From Trichoplax sp. H2 (lineage: Eukaryota > Placozoa > Uniplacotomia > Trichoplacea), in assembly GCA_003344405.1 (NCBI GenBank), contig NOWV01000417.1, forward strand, positions 1 through 22,412: a stretch of 22,412 nt of DNA. Direction: 5' to 3'. Position numbers and translations under genes: made by a program. Shown here one piece after another: positions 10,001 through 18,764 of this stretch; within the stretch, counting starts at the first letter, position 1; each line of letters begins with the position of its first letter. The notes beneath the pieces were generated by a model, which was not told the DNA's origin, made no database searches, and saw only the letters and a program-made list of their open reading frames with translations.

Positions 10001-10785
10001 NNAGGAGAAATATCTCGAACTGAGATGTTCCTTACATAGCTTTTCTATCTGTAAATATTTTGAATGTCTTATTCATGCTTAATCTTAATCTAAGTACGTA
10101 GGTTGTCTAATCCAACTATCATTAACTAAAACTTGAATCATCTTACTGCTATCTATCACACAATAACAATCAATATCAAATACGCAATGAACTATCACAA
10201 ACAATATCCACGTTAAGGCATTACTTATCTTACCTAGCACTACAAATATAGATATTCTCCATACTAGCTACTGCTGTACTTATTAAACTATCCTAATGAC
10301 AAGGCAACACCGTAACACTGTTAAATAGCTTATCAAAACTTTGCGGTAAAGTAAAGTAAGAACATTTTTCTCGCTCTATTTAGCACATCATGACTTTTTT
10401 TTTGACCGTAAGAGGTTCTAATATTTTATACCGATAGGTATAACTAACTCTGCATTTGAAATTTTCTGAATATCTTCAGATTTATCAGCCTTCATTGATG
10501 ATTACTGCCGAGTACGATCCTATTTTGCTACCAGAGTTGACCAAAGGGATGGAGCAATATGTACCAAATTTAACACGTGCCAATCTACTGTGTGGCCACT
10601 GGACGCAGTCAGAATGGTATAAAAATACATTATTCAATTTTATTTAGATATGCAATACTGTTGCTTATATCTTCTTGTAATTGCATTATTTAGTAATTAT
10701 GCAACGTTCTTTCAATCGATACTATAGCCCTGCTGAGTTAAATCGTATCCTTTCTAAATGGTTGCCAAAAGTATCAGCTAATTAA
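4010..10785 (+). CDS. EPHX2-like bifunctional epoxide hydrolase (gene A), about 18 exons
   Basis: The proposed exons are 4010-4017, 4132-4227, 4931-5015, 5182-5341, 5509-5699, 5891-6013, 6098-6166, 6409-6504, 6641-6719, 6819-6853, 7057-7083, 7172-7257, 7416-7530, 7729-7803, (one unresolved), 8437-8539, 8641-8710, 10480-10616 and 10728-10785, with stop TAA. Phases agree at every junction except between 7803 and 8437. The product is about 540-550 residues, close to mammalian soluble epoxide hydrolase (about 555), with a HAD domain then an alpha/beta-hydrolase domain. The first exon encodes only M-S-G; it was chosen because its phase fits the acceptor at 4131, although the Met in VVMFDF is an alternative start. 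The expected role is hydrolysis of lipid or xenobiotic epoxides to diols, probably in cytosol or peroxisome. Intron 5 has a GC donor. A paralogous pseudogene follows on the same strand. Confidence 0.88.
4132..6013 (+). other. HAD-type N-terminal domain of gene A, active site degraded
   Basis: These exons align with the N-terminal phosphatase domain of EPHX2. Motif I reads VVMFDFYGVL: the nucleophile Asp is kept, but the second Asp of DxD is Tyr. Motif II reads FLGN where LTN is expected. Motif III reads CQVGMSRPDP, with Arg for Lys. Motif IV reads EVISVESMEP where the family has EVVFLDD, so both magnesium-binding acids are altered (Glu and Ser). The fold-supporting cap region (LVNGQITFTE, FLPLFEKQL) is intact. 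From family knowledge this domain should not dephosphorylate lipid phosphates; I infer a structural or dimerising role. Confidence 0.8.
5700..5890 (+). other. Putative GC-AG intron in gene A
   Basis: The exon ends ...GCAGACGAG and the next bases are GCAATT. The downstream acceptor is CATTCAG, and the following exon (VISVESME...) continues in phase 0. No GT donor gives the correct join, and reading through meets a stop within five codons. The paralogous pseudogene has a GT donor (GTGTGT) at the equivalent position after 13757, so the GC form is probably specific to this copy. Confidence 0.65.
7952..7987 (+). other. Candidate small exon in gene A
   Basis: It has an acceptor AACAG, 12 open codons (VSNWRLLISGKE) and a donor GTACCG. 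It would fill the gap expected between RYLYSDTTPK and GGLLAGLPEK in the epoxide hydrolase lid. Its exit phase is 0, whereas the next exon needs phase 1, so the model does not close. It is offered as a candidate only. Confidence 0.3.
9459..9982. repeat. Left copy of sequence repeated across the assembly gap
   Basis: Bases 9459-9633 and 9924-9982 match 10003-10231 collinearly with about four substitutions in some 230 bp. The only large difference is the extra element at 9634-9923. It ends exactly at the N run. This pattern fits the end of one contig overlapping the start of the next rather than a real tandem repeat. Confidence 0.85.
9634..9923. mobile_element. 290-bp LTR-like insertion with ATATC target duplication
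   Basis: The segment runs TGTTATGTTC...TATACAACA and is flanked by ATATC on both sides (9629-9633 and 9924-9928). The copy right of the gap has a single ATATC and no insert. TG...CA ends plus a 5-bp duplication suggest a small solo LTR. It contains a hairpin, CGAGGT-TAC-ACCTCG, and on the minus strand an AATAAA signal. There is no coding capacity. A small DNA transposon with short TGTT ends is an alternative. Confidence 0.65.
9983..10002. other. Assembly gap (20 N)
   Basis: This run of 20 N lies inside the intron of gene A between the exons ending 8710 and starting 10480. Because the flanks repeat each other, the N count probably does not represent missing sequence. Confidence 0.98.
10003..10231. 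repeat. Right copy of sequence repeated across the gap
   Basis: It starts AGGAGAAATATCTCG immediately after the N run and follows 9459-9633 and then 9924-9982 without the 290-bp insert. After 10231 it continues into unique intron sequence leading to the exon at 10480. Confidence 0.85.
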
Positions 10786-10851
10786 TATCACGATTGCCGG
10801 ACAAATTTCATCTCAAGCACTTTTTGGAATTTGCAAGCTATGCTATCAACT

Positions 10852-10857
10852 AATAAA
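10852..10857 (+). terminator. Candidate poly(A) signal of gene A
   Basis: AATAAA occurs about 67 bases after the TAA stop of gene A. Position and sequence fit a cleavage/polyadenylation signal, but such hexamers are frequent in AT-rich DNA. Confidence 0.45.
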
Positions 10858-11090
10858 TAGGTGCTCGTTTAACAGCTAAAAATTTGAATATCTTCCTGTT
10901 AGAGGTGCACTAGTTAGTTGTAACACTAGAATAGAATCAAGAAATAGATTTTTTTTCTAAATTAAACACTTTGTTAGACAAAACTCAGTTCAAGGGCACG
11001 GCAATCAATTTTTCATAGCCAGGCACAACTGCATTGCATTAAAACTAGCTAATAAAGCTATAATTTCGATTAAGTCATTTAAAAGCTGTA

Positions 11091-11561
11091 TGTGACAATT
11101 AATTATAGCATCATCAATGATATAATTTTGTTGAGTAATGAATCATATGTTAACACCTAGCCATTAATTAACTACTATGAAATGCCATAGAAAGTGTGTT
11201 GTGATTCTTGCTATATTCAGCATGTAGACTTGGCTATAAATTTATTATTGTTTTACACCAACGAAGTTTGTGAGTCTATATAAAAGCCTCAAAGTTCTTA
11301 ATTGAGGGAGTTGATAAGTTAGTCGATAACAGACCGTTATCAGCGGTTAGTAGTAGATTGTAAGTTGTGAGTTCAATCGGTCATTTCAATAAATAGCTTT
11401 TAGAGTAAAGTTTTGATTTTTAGCGTGAGTATTCTATCGTCTAAGACTTGAACCTAAGTTTGGTAGATTAAAGAGTGCTTAGAGTTAGTTGCTTAGATAG
11501 TTAAGACTACTTTAGAGGAAAGAATCCCGTTAATTTTTGTGTTGCAATCTCGGTTGTGACA
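11091..11561 (+). mobile_element. 5' LTR of a retrotransposon
   Basis: This 471-bp LTR begins TGTGACAATTAA and ends GGTTGTGACA. Inside it, in the expected order, are a TATA box (TCTATATAAAAG, 11275-11286) and an AATAAA signal (11388-11393). A primer binding site follows four bases after its end. These features define U3, R and U5 on the plus strand. No second LTR and no gag-pol frame follow in the window, so the element is a truncated remnant lying between the epoxide hydrolase gene and its pseudogene. The LTR sequence differs from the elements at 499-990 and 1186-1859 apart from its terminal TGTGACA. Confidence 0.8.
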
Positions 11562-11565
11562 TAAT

Positions 11566-11585
11566 TGGTGGCAGCGGTGGGATTC
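11566..11585 (+). promoter_or_regulatory. Primer binding site for tRNA-Leu
   Basis: The sequence TGGTGGCAGCGGTGGGATTC is the exact complement of the CCA-tailed 3' end of animal tRNA-Leu (GAATCCCACCGCTGCCACCA, recalled from family knowledge). It lies right after the LTR with the spacer TAAT, the usual place for a minus-strand primer site in LTR retrotransposons. Confidence 0.8.
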
Positions 11586-12717
11586 ACCGAACACTATTAG
11601 CTAGTGCCGTAGCGAACGAAGAAGACAACTTTTTGTATTGAGTATGCTTCATATGAAATGTAAGGCAATCTTATCAAAGTAATCAATTGGATAGAAAGAT
11701 TTTAATGAGTTATAATTACAAAATATACTCTTAAATAGGGATATTACAAAAATTTATTGATGATATAAATCAATATAAAGAATAATGATAGGAAACGACA
11801 GAATTCATCTTACTTGCTTCATTTCTATCCTTATGTCAATGTTGATGTTAATAATCGATGTCATAATTTCTTCCCCTGCAGTGACCTATCGCAAGAATTG
11901 AATTTATAAATTAACATAGTTATGTTAAGGTGAAGTTGGCATTAGCTGAAAATGTTTGAAATCTATATCTACTCGCACAATTGTTTACCTTCTCTTGCAT
12001 GATCGGCTATCATGAGTTCCAGCAAATTTGATGTTGTGATGTAAAATTTTAAAGCACGGTTTAATAAGCAAAATCTGAATTGAAATGCAATGCAAGCTTA
12101 TCCTATCCAGTAAGTAATGACTTTTCTACGAGTTAATAACTTCAGCTTCGATATAATTGATGAGCTTTTCCAACTACTGTAGCTCTTATAAAATGGCGAA
12201 TAAAAACATTTTATATTATTTTACTGAATAACTTGGTTGCATCTATTTGGATAAAATATTCATATGGCACGAATTAAAGAATAGATTACTATAGAGACTA
12301 AGGTTAACCAACTTGTCCTGAATCAATATCCAAAACTTTACCCTCGTCTGATTTAGTTGAATTTTATACCGTACATAAAAATGCTTCAACTTTGGCGAGT
12401 TTTAGCTTATCCCCGAATGTGACACTGGTAGCCTAAACTAGTTGATGACGTGATGAAAACTTCTTCTTTATAAAAAGAATAGATGCCATATAACTTTAAA
12501 ATAAGCTTCTGTGCAGCAGTTATTAAATCGGTAGCTGATAGTAATAATAAGTTAAATTATTTTAAAATTTCGCTTCTATAGATTTCGATTTATTTTTAAC
12601 ATACGATTATTACAATTGTTCGTTTTTACCGCCAATCTTGCTAGCGTTGCAGTTGATATACGATAAGTTTAAATCAACTTTACACCTATATATCAAAGTA
12701 TATAACCTGAAAGAAAG
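11586..12717. other. No gene; retroelement leader remnant then AT-rich spacer
   Basis: The first tens of bases may be the untranslated leader of the retroelement. I find no gag, protease or polymerase motif in any frame. The rest is AT-rich with frequent stops. It ends at the proposed first exon of the pseudogene. Confidence 0.5.
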
Positions 12718-13308
12718 ATGAGAAATAGGTAAGTCTAAAGCAGAAATATTGATACTAATCTTTCCTGTTAGCCTTGCTGTCTTAATAAATAGTAGATGAT
12801 GGGATTTGCAGAGTGAAAAAAATCGAACTTTTGTTTGAATTTTAGCCGATATAAAGTCGTTATATGTGAATACTTTGGAGTGATGAGTACTCCTGTGCTT
12901 TATAAGCTAGCTAAAACGGAATGAGACTATGGCGTACCAAGGTAATAATCATCACGCATACAAGTGTATGCTTTGCCTATTCCCAGTGCGTCAAAGTAAA
13001 TAGACAATAAAATAGGATTTAAATCTACCAAATTTGTCATTGTAAGCATAGAAGGTATAGGATTTATGGCAGCAGTTGATGTAATACTGTTAGAATAAAA
13101 GATTTAGTATACTTAGTTTTTCCTCTTAATAAACTACAACGCTGTAGTTTGGCGCTTAGATCATGTCACAAACATAGTATATTTTATTATCATAAACCAT
13201 GGAGGTAAAAAGAAAAAAAGGACCACTATAGCAGAAACTTATAAGTAAATCGATGAAGAAGTATAAGAGAAACACACGAATAGTAGCCGATCAGCATTTT
13301 GTTTTTTT

Positions 13309-13377
13309 TATAAAGATCTTTGTCTAATGTCATCAAGATTTTTAGCAAACAGCGAAGAACCAACCGAAAATGAAGTG
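13309..13377 (+). pseudogene. Probable degenerate exon 3 of copy B
   Basis: The frame reads MSSRFLANSEEPTENE followed by GTGGCT, resembling gene A exon 3 (PSSRLVNGQITFTE then GTATGC). An upstream frame break and a stop are present. A similar but more decayed stretch follows at 13488-13556. Both lie between the exon 2 and exon 5 equivalents, the expected place. Confidence 0.4.
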
Positions 13378-13487
13378 GCTTAGCAATAACTCACCTTAGA
13401 AGAGTGGACACTCGAAAGCATCAATTATTTTTAATCCAGAATTCACTGTACTCTGCGTACTGTCTAGAATTTGGCATAATTTACCTT

Positions 13488-13556
13488 TTTATGGGGATCT
13501 CCGCCTAATGTCGCCAAAGTAAACCGCGAAAAATCAGCGAAAGAGAAGTAACCAGC
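13488..13556 (+). repeat. Second copy of the degenerate exon-3-like stretch
   Basis: GATCTCCGCCTAATGTCGCC here aligns with GATCTTTGTCTAATGTCATC at 13314 onward, and similarity continues through GCGAA, GAAG and AGCAAT(G/A)ACTC. This suggests a local duplication of about 180 bp inside the pseudogene. Confidence 0.4.
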
Positions 13557-13757
13557 AATGACTCGCCTAAGAATTTCGGAAATCTAGCCAACACTTGGAT
13601 TAATGATTACCATTCTACTGAATCCTCTGCAAGGATGAAGTTATTTATTAAATTAAATTTCGATTATTGTTACGATTCAAATCAAATTCAATTAGTCAGA
13701 CCAGATACACAAATCTATCACTATGCACTCGACCAGATGGGATTTAAGCCAGAGGAG

Positions 13758-13790
13758 GTGTGTATGTGTGTGTAATGCTTCTTCTTCTTC
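13758..13790. repeat. Short TG and TTC microsatellites
   Basis: The intron of copy B starts with GTGTGTATGTGTGTGT followed shortly by CTTCTTCTTCTTC. The GT run also supplies the splice donor. Confidence 0.6.
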
Positions 13791-16047
13791 TAATAATTAA
13801 TATAATAAGAGATCAAATAGCCCCTGATATCTACCTTTGTTCGTAGATTTTAGCAATACCAATCTAAGCAACATTAGTATCTCACTTCCCGTGTAAAAAT
13901 TTTTCATCTATAGGCAATCTCAATTGAAGCCGTTGAGGCCTAGGCAGCAGCAGTCTAAAGTATAGGAATAACAGCAATATTGGCAGTTGATCAGCCAACA
14001 ATCATACAAAAATTAGAGAATATCTTTCAAGTCAATGTAAATACTTGATAGTATTAAGTCGGTGTAGCTCATAACGGAAATTAAGCTATCCTACAAGATT
14101 AATTGCTGGTTGTAATATGCGTATCAAAATATTACAGCTCAAAACAATACCTAGACCTCCTGCAGCTACTGAAAGTAATGTTATCCATGGCCAAGTTGTC
14201 ACCAAGGTTTTGCTTAACTTACTTAAATAGCATGATTAACAAAGATTTATGCCATGCGTATTCACTTTAGATCCAACTACTAACAACTGGCTAAATATTT
14301 GTTAATGTCTTGTTATTCTACTGAAATGAACCTTCTCCGTTATGGACGATTGTCAGAGCGGAATAAAAGTTAAATTTATAGAAAAAGGGAATGGTCCTCC
14401 GATTATTTTATGCCATGGCTTTCCGCATTATTGGTATAGCTGGAGATATCAGGCAAGATAGAATTCATCATATGGCTGTTAATTTGCTATTATAACGGTG
14501 TAGTAATTTAGGATTCATACTGTTTTAAGTTAATATTGCTATTTAATATCAAGAAATTTAAGCAGCACCAAATTGATATTGCTAATTATAAATATGGCTT
14601 AGCCTAAGAGTAACTCGCTATCACTATTTTGGTATATTTATTTACTTATTTAATAGAGAGTTTTAAAAGACATTCTTTTTAATGGTATTGTTTAAATAAT
14701 ATTAAATTATATAATCAGCCGCCATCATTAACTGTTATGAGTTATTTTACTGTAGATTCCCTATCTTGCCGAGCTAGGCTATCGAGCTATTGCCCTTGAT
14801 TTACCAGGATTTGGTCAATCTAGTTGTCCACCAGGTAGTGACCCACAAATGCTTGTGAATAAAACTCATTGATTGCTTTTAAAATACTTTCCAATGCAAG
14901 AAAGAAAATACCAAGCCAGAATAAATATTTCAGATTATAAAAAACTGACATCATACATTTCTAGTTTATAATTATTTATGATCTGGTGAATTGTCGTTTG
15001 TAAATTAGATATTGAAAACTGTAACGCGATAAATTTGTTTAGGCAAGTACATACGAGTATATTAGTGGTATTTCTGCGACTTAAGGCCATTCCAATCAGA
15101 TAATTTATAAGATTGCTTCAAATATTAATCTATTCATACACGAAATCTTTGAAAGCCGAAAGACATACTTAAAATGATTTATGAATATACTATATTGAAG
15201 TCAACAAGGATTACCTATTAATAATACAGTGTAATATGGATATCTTAACGTAGACCTGGATTAATTTACTATCCCATCTATCCACAAACTTGGAAGTGGA
15301 ATCTTAAATTTATTGGTAGACAGGTAAATTTCATGTTTCCTGATACATGATATTTCTTTCAATTTGCTTACAAAATTCAGTAATTTTGATAGGTATTGGA
15401 TGTTTGAGTTCTTACGTTATTTTTGGTAGTTTCAGCGATTAATCGTTACCGTTTCATTTCGTATAACCTATCGTTGATAAAATTTCGCCATTTCCTAGCC
15501 TTACTAAGCATACTGTTGAAATGAAGCATGACGATGAGGGATGAATGTACTTCGCGTTCTATCTCTAGGTTTCTCAGCCGACGTTAATAGTCGTCGCAGA
15601 ATACGATAATATATTTCGACAGGGACTTGTTAAAAATACGGAGAAATATGTACCTAATTTAACCACGTATAGCTTAGATTGCGGCCACTGCATTCAGTTT
15701 GAAAGGTACTTTAAATATCGATTAAGATAAAGAGGTTATTTATAAGCTGAAATAAAAATATTTTAAACTTTAATAAATGTCCACTCAATATCAACTTCCA
15801 TCCTACGATCTTCCTTTTTGCGAAAATATTCAATTCAATTTATAAATCGTAATATTTCGCTGGTACATTTGCCCTTTGATAATACAACTTACTATATAAT
15901 AATTGTACTTTTAGACCTGGGGGGCTCAGCGAAATACTAAGAAAATGGCTGGAGAAAGTCTGTCCTAGTTCTTCCATTTCATTGGGGCAAGTTTTTTCTC
16001 AGTCCAATATTCAAGGCAGTTTATCTAGTCTATTCCGTCGTTTCTAG

Positions 16048-17100
16048 CATAATTTTTGAACATAATAACTGAAACCTGGTTCGATATCTAATGATACAAA
16101 AACACATACAGTAAATACTAAAAGATTTACCAAATATTTTTAAAGCCGGTTATTGCCTAATTAGTAGAAAGGTTTTAATTCAGAGAACTAAAATGATAAT
16201 ACACTAACTTGCACTCTATAGACTCTGAAATGTACATGATGCAAGTTTTGGCATGAATAAAAGATTATAACCTGCAAATTATTTACAATTTATAATACGT
16301 TAATAACTAACAGTTCATATTATTAATCAAGGTAGTCAATACGACATCAATCTAACGGCATTAATAAACATCCAGGCTGAGATCGATAGAAAGCCCGTAT
16401 TGACATTATTTAATTTCACGAATAAATACAGCAGTTGCTGAATACGCGTGTGGTCTGTAAATCAGGAAGTAATTTAATAAGGAATCTAGCGTTAAATACT
16501 ATTAAACAGTTCACTACCACAATAGAAATAAATGACATCAGTCCAAAGTTAGCATCTAATGCATCGCATAATCTCTGTATAAATATACTTGACTTTACAT
16601 TTATAGTCAATCATGATCATTTAATATTGACGAAAGCAAATGAATGAGAAATTGGATTTCTTCAGTATCTAGTCCTTAATAACACAATTCAAGATAAATA
16701 ATTATAGAAGTAGGCGATATTAATATTAGTAATTTATTACCGTAGTTATCAGAATACTTGTATGCATAAAAATCTGTTACGAGACGAATAAGAAAATATG
16801 GCGTAAAAACAGAAACACCTGAAATATAGATAGGATTAGGCAGTGAATATATAAATAGGTATCTGAAATCATTCTGCCATAGTGTCAAAAATAGTGCTTT
16901 CGATTAATTTACTTAGCCCATATATTAATATGTATCGACTTAGATATTATGCTTACGAGTGATAATTGATATTGATTTATAAAAAGATCAACTGTAAGAA
17001 TTGTAGGGAAAGATTAAAGTCAGCAATTATCAAATGTGCATCCATCTTAACGCTCTATCGTGACTAATACCCTAAAACGACAAATGATGCAAATATTATA
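16048..17100. other. Noncoding stretch after copy B
   Basis: A 70-codon frame on the plus strand (16435-16647, no ATG start) and overlapping minus-strand frames (16416-16610, 16676-16888) are open. They match no family that I recognise, and opposite-strand openness suggests chance. Nothing else stands out. Confidence 0.4.
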
Positions 17101-17220
17101 TCAATTTAGGCCTGATCCATTGTTATCCTCTTGACAAGATTGATCAGTGATAGGTGAGACTTTGAGAGACTCTTCATAGCGTCCGGTTTTATAAAGAGAT
17201 TTTAATTCTTCAATTTTCAT
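17101..17220 (-). CDS. Short TPR-like open frame (fragment?)
   Basis: This is a 39-codon frame starting at ATG and ending in TGA. Its N-terminus, MKIEELKSLYKTGRYEESLK, has the helix-turn pattern of a tetratricopeptide repeat (L-Y-x-x-G-x-Y-E-x-x-L). The rest, VSPITDQSCQEDNNGSGLN, is polar. It lies about 1.3 kb downstream of the Death-domain exon on the same strand. It could be an exon or relic of another TPR gene, or chance. No splice partners were identified. Confidence 0.25.
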   Translation of the reverse strand: MKIEELKSLYKTGRYEESLKVSPITDQSCQEDNNGSGLN

Positions 17221-17512
17221 TCCAGTTTAAGAGTCCAATCGGTTTAAAGACAAATTCAATTTCATTTCGATGAAGTTTATAACAATCTTATGTCCGCTTT
17301 TATATAAATAGGAATTCTAACTTGTTTTCTTGTACATACTAGGGTCTTAAATTTCGTTTTAGATGCATTAATTGGAAAAAATAGAACTAAAACTAAGATA
17401 AAAATACGGTAGTTTATACCGACATCTAGCATATAATCTGATTATTTTAAATATACACAACGGACAGTAGCACTAGCGATACGTTGACACTAAAGACGGT
17501 GTCTACCTAATA

Positions 17513-17602
17513 GTGTCGAGTTAGAGATTTGCTCCATTTTGATAACTTAAATTTTGAGTTAGTGATTGTGAACTCAAATGGCTTAGAACCCACTCGCCAC
17601 AC
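17513..17602. repeat. Dispersed repeat, copy 2
   Basis: This is the diverged same-strand counterpart of 1919-2014: both contain GATTTGCTC, TTTTGAGTTAG and a final (G)CCACAC/GACAC stretch. It lies in otherwise unremarkable DNA between the pseudogene and the TPR-Death gene, and no LTR is visible next to it. Confidence 0.45.
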
Positions 17603-18507
17603 TGGCACTGTCGATATCAAATCATGCTTAGAGTACAGTCTAAATTCAGGCTTAGAGTGTACTGTTGGTTGCTACAATATTTTCATGTGGGAACATCATT
17701 AAAGGAATCGGATTTTCACTGTAATTACTTAATAGGACATGTGCTAGGTTTATAAGCATATGCATCGAGTAAATCGAGGGGTTCTTCTTGTTGCTAGTTT
17801 ATTATAGAAACAGCTACGGTTTATTTTTCCTTGTAATAAAATTGAACACGGTTATATAAATCTCGAAAGTCTGATTTATGTTGGAGCCTTAGAATTAGCT
17901 TACTACACGATATTTAAGCCAAAGCAGTCGAACGAGAATTCAGAACGAATATACGTGTACTGTTTATATTCATAATGCTAATTTGCTGAATCTCTTGATG
18001 TACGATGACTAAATTTTATGCTATTTCGGAAGATTGGTAAATTGATTTATTATAGGGTCCGTAAAATAGATACAACCAGACTCCAAATAAGTATGCCAAA
18101 AGAGAAGGCAATAGTAAAATTAATACTAGTAAATTTTTGATTGTATTTAACAAATCAAGTCTAGTTTGTTTTCCTCTTTCATCTCGTAGAGGCTGTACAA
18201 CTGCACACTACTCTCGATAATTGATATACAAATTAGCTGAAAATTACTTTATGACTGATGATAGTCTTAATACAAAATGTAAAAAGTATTAAATTTGCTT
18301 AAGTTTTTTACTTCATTTATAAAGAAATAGAATTTAATCGATTTCAAGTAGTTGTTAAATAAAGCGCAATATCGACCACATGTACGAATACAGTTCCGTT
18401 CTTAATAGAATTAATAGTTATAATTAATTTCTCAATCTATAACACCGTACTTACTATTCGAAAGACAAGCATTACACTGAAAAATATGCCGTTACGCAAC
18501 AATATTT
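17603..18507. other. Intergenic / 3' flank, nothing recognised
   Basis: This is AT-rich sequence downstream of the Death-domain stop codon. No exon-like frame or clear poly(A) signal was singled out, although ATTAAA on the minus strand near 18330 is possible. Confidence 0.4.
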
Positions 18508-18764
18508 TCATGTTGTGGTAGGCTTGATAGCCAAAACAATATCGTTCCTATTTATTTGTCGTAAAGCTGCTTGAAGCTGATCAACATTTACATTTGGATA
18601 ATTTTTTTCACACCACTTGTTGAGAATTTTCATCGCTCGGTCAAAAACCTTACTTTCTTCATCTTTAATACTATCAACATCGATGGATTGATCCAAAGTT
18701 GCAGCCAATCTTGTCCAATCCAAACCAATTGTATTTGCAATTTGAAAAAAGTGCTCCTTTGGAT
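18508..18764 (-). other. Death domain exon
   Basis: The translation starts PKEHFFQIANTIGLDWTRLA and continues through SIKDEES, MKILNKWCEK, VDQLQAALRQINRNDIV and LAIKP before the stop. It shows the Death-superfamily pattern: a helix-1 hydrophobic run, W-x-x-L-A-x-x-L, I-x-x-I, A-x-x-I-L-x-x-W and a final L-x-x-A-L-x-x-I-x-R-x-D. The acceptor is TTATAG. This is recognition from pattern, not a profile search. Confidence 0.82.

Larger units (their letters stand above)
6409..10785 (+). other. Alpha/beta-hydrolase (epoxide hydrolase) domain of gene A
   Basis: Family signatures appear in order across the exons. The oxyanion motif is CHGFPESWYSWRYQ, then LGYRVIALDQRGYGES. The nucleophile motif IGHDWG has its Asp near residue 334. 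A lid tyrosine lies in YDYFLY and a second in LNWYRN. The acid Asp sits in ITAEYDP and the base His in LCGHWTQ. All catalytic residues expected of a soluble epoxide hydrolase are therefore encoded. The C-terminus is LSKWLPKVSAN. It has no SKL-type peroxisomal signal. Confidence 0.88.
12718..16047 (+). pseudogene. Decayed EPHX2-like paralogue (copy B)
   Basis: Recognisable exons, with the matching gene A exon length where alignable: 12718-12728 (M-R-N), 12846-12941 (96 nt), about 13563-13757, 13914-14036 (123), 14138-14206 (69), 14357-14452 (96), 14756-14834 (79), 15254-15323 (70), 15569-15705 (137) and 15915-16047. Stops interrupt the HAD exons: TGA at 12922, TAG at 13941 and TAA at 13956. 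The exons for IGHDWG and most of the lid (gene A 6819-8539) are absent from the 419 bp between 14834 and 15254, and the phases across that gap do not match. The remaining hydrolase exons are open, with HGFPHYW, AEYD and CGHC. The tail is about 25 residues longer than in A. The 14452 exon ends before GCAAGA, another GC donor. The copy cannot encode a functional hydrolase. Confidence 0.87.

Noticed and set aside
16416-16888. Overlapping open frames on both strands
   Set aside because: No ATG start for the plus frame, no motifs, and openness on both strands is expected by chance in a locally stop-poor patch.
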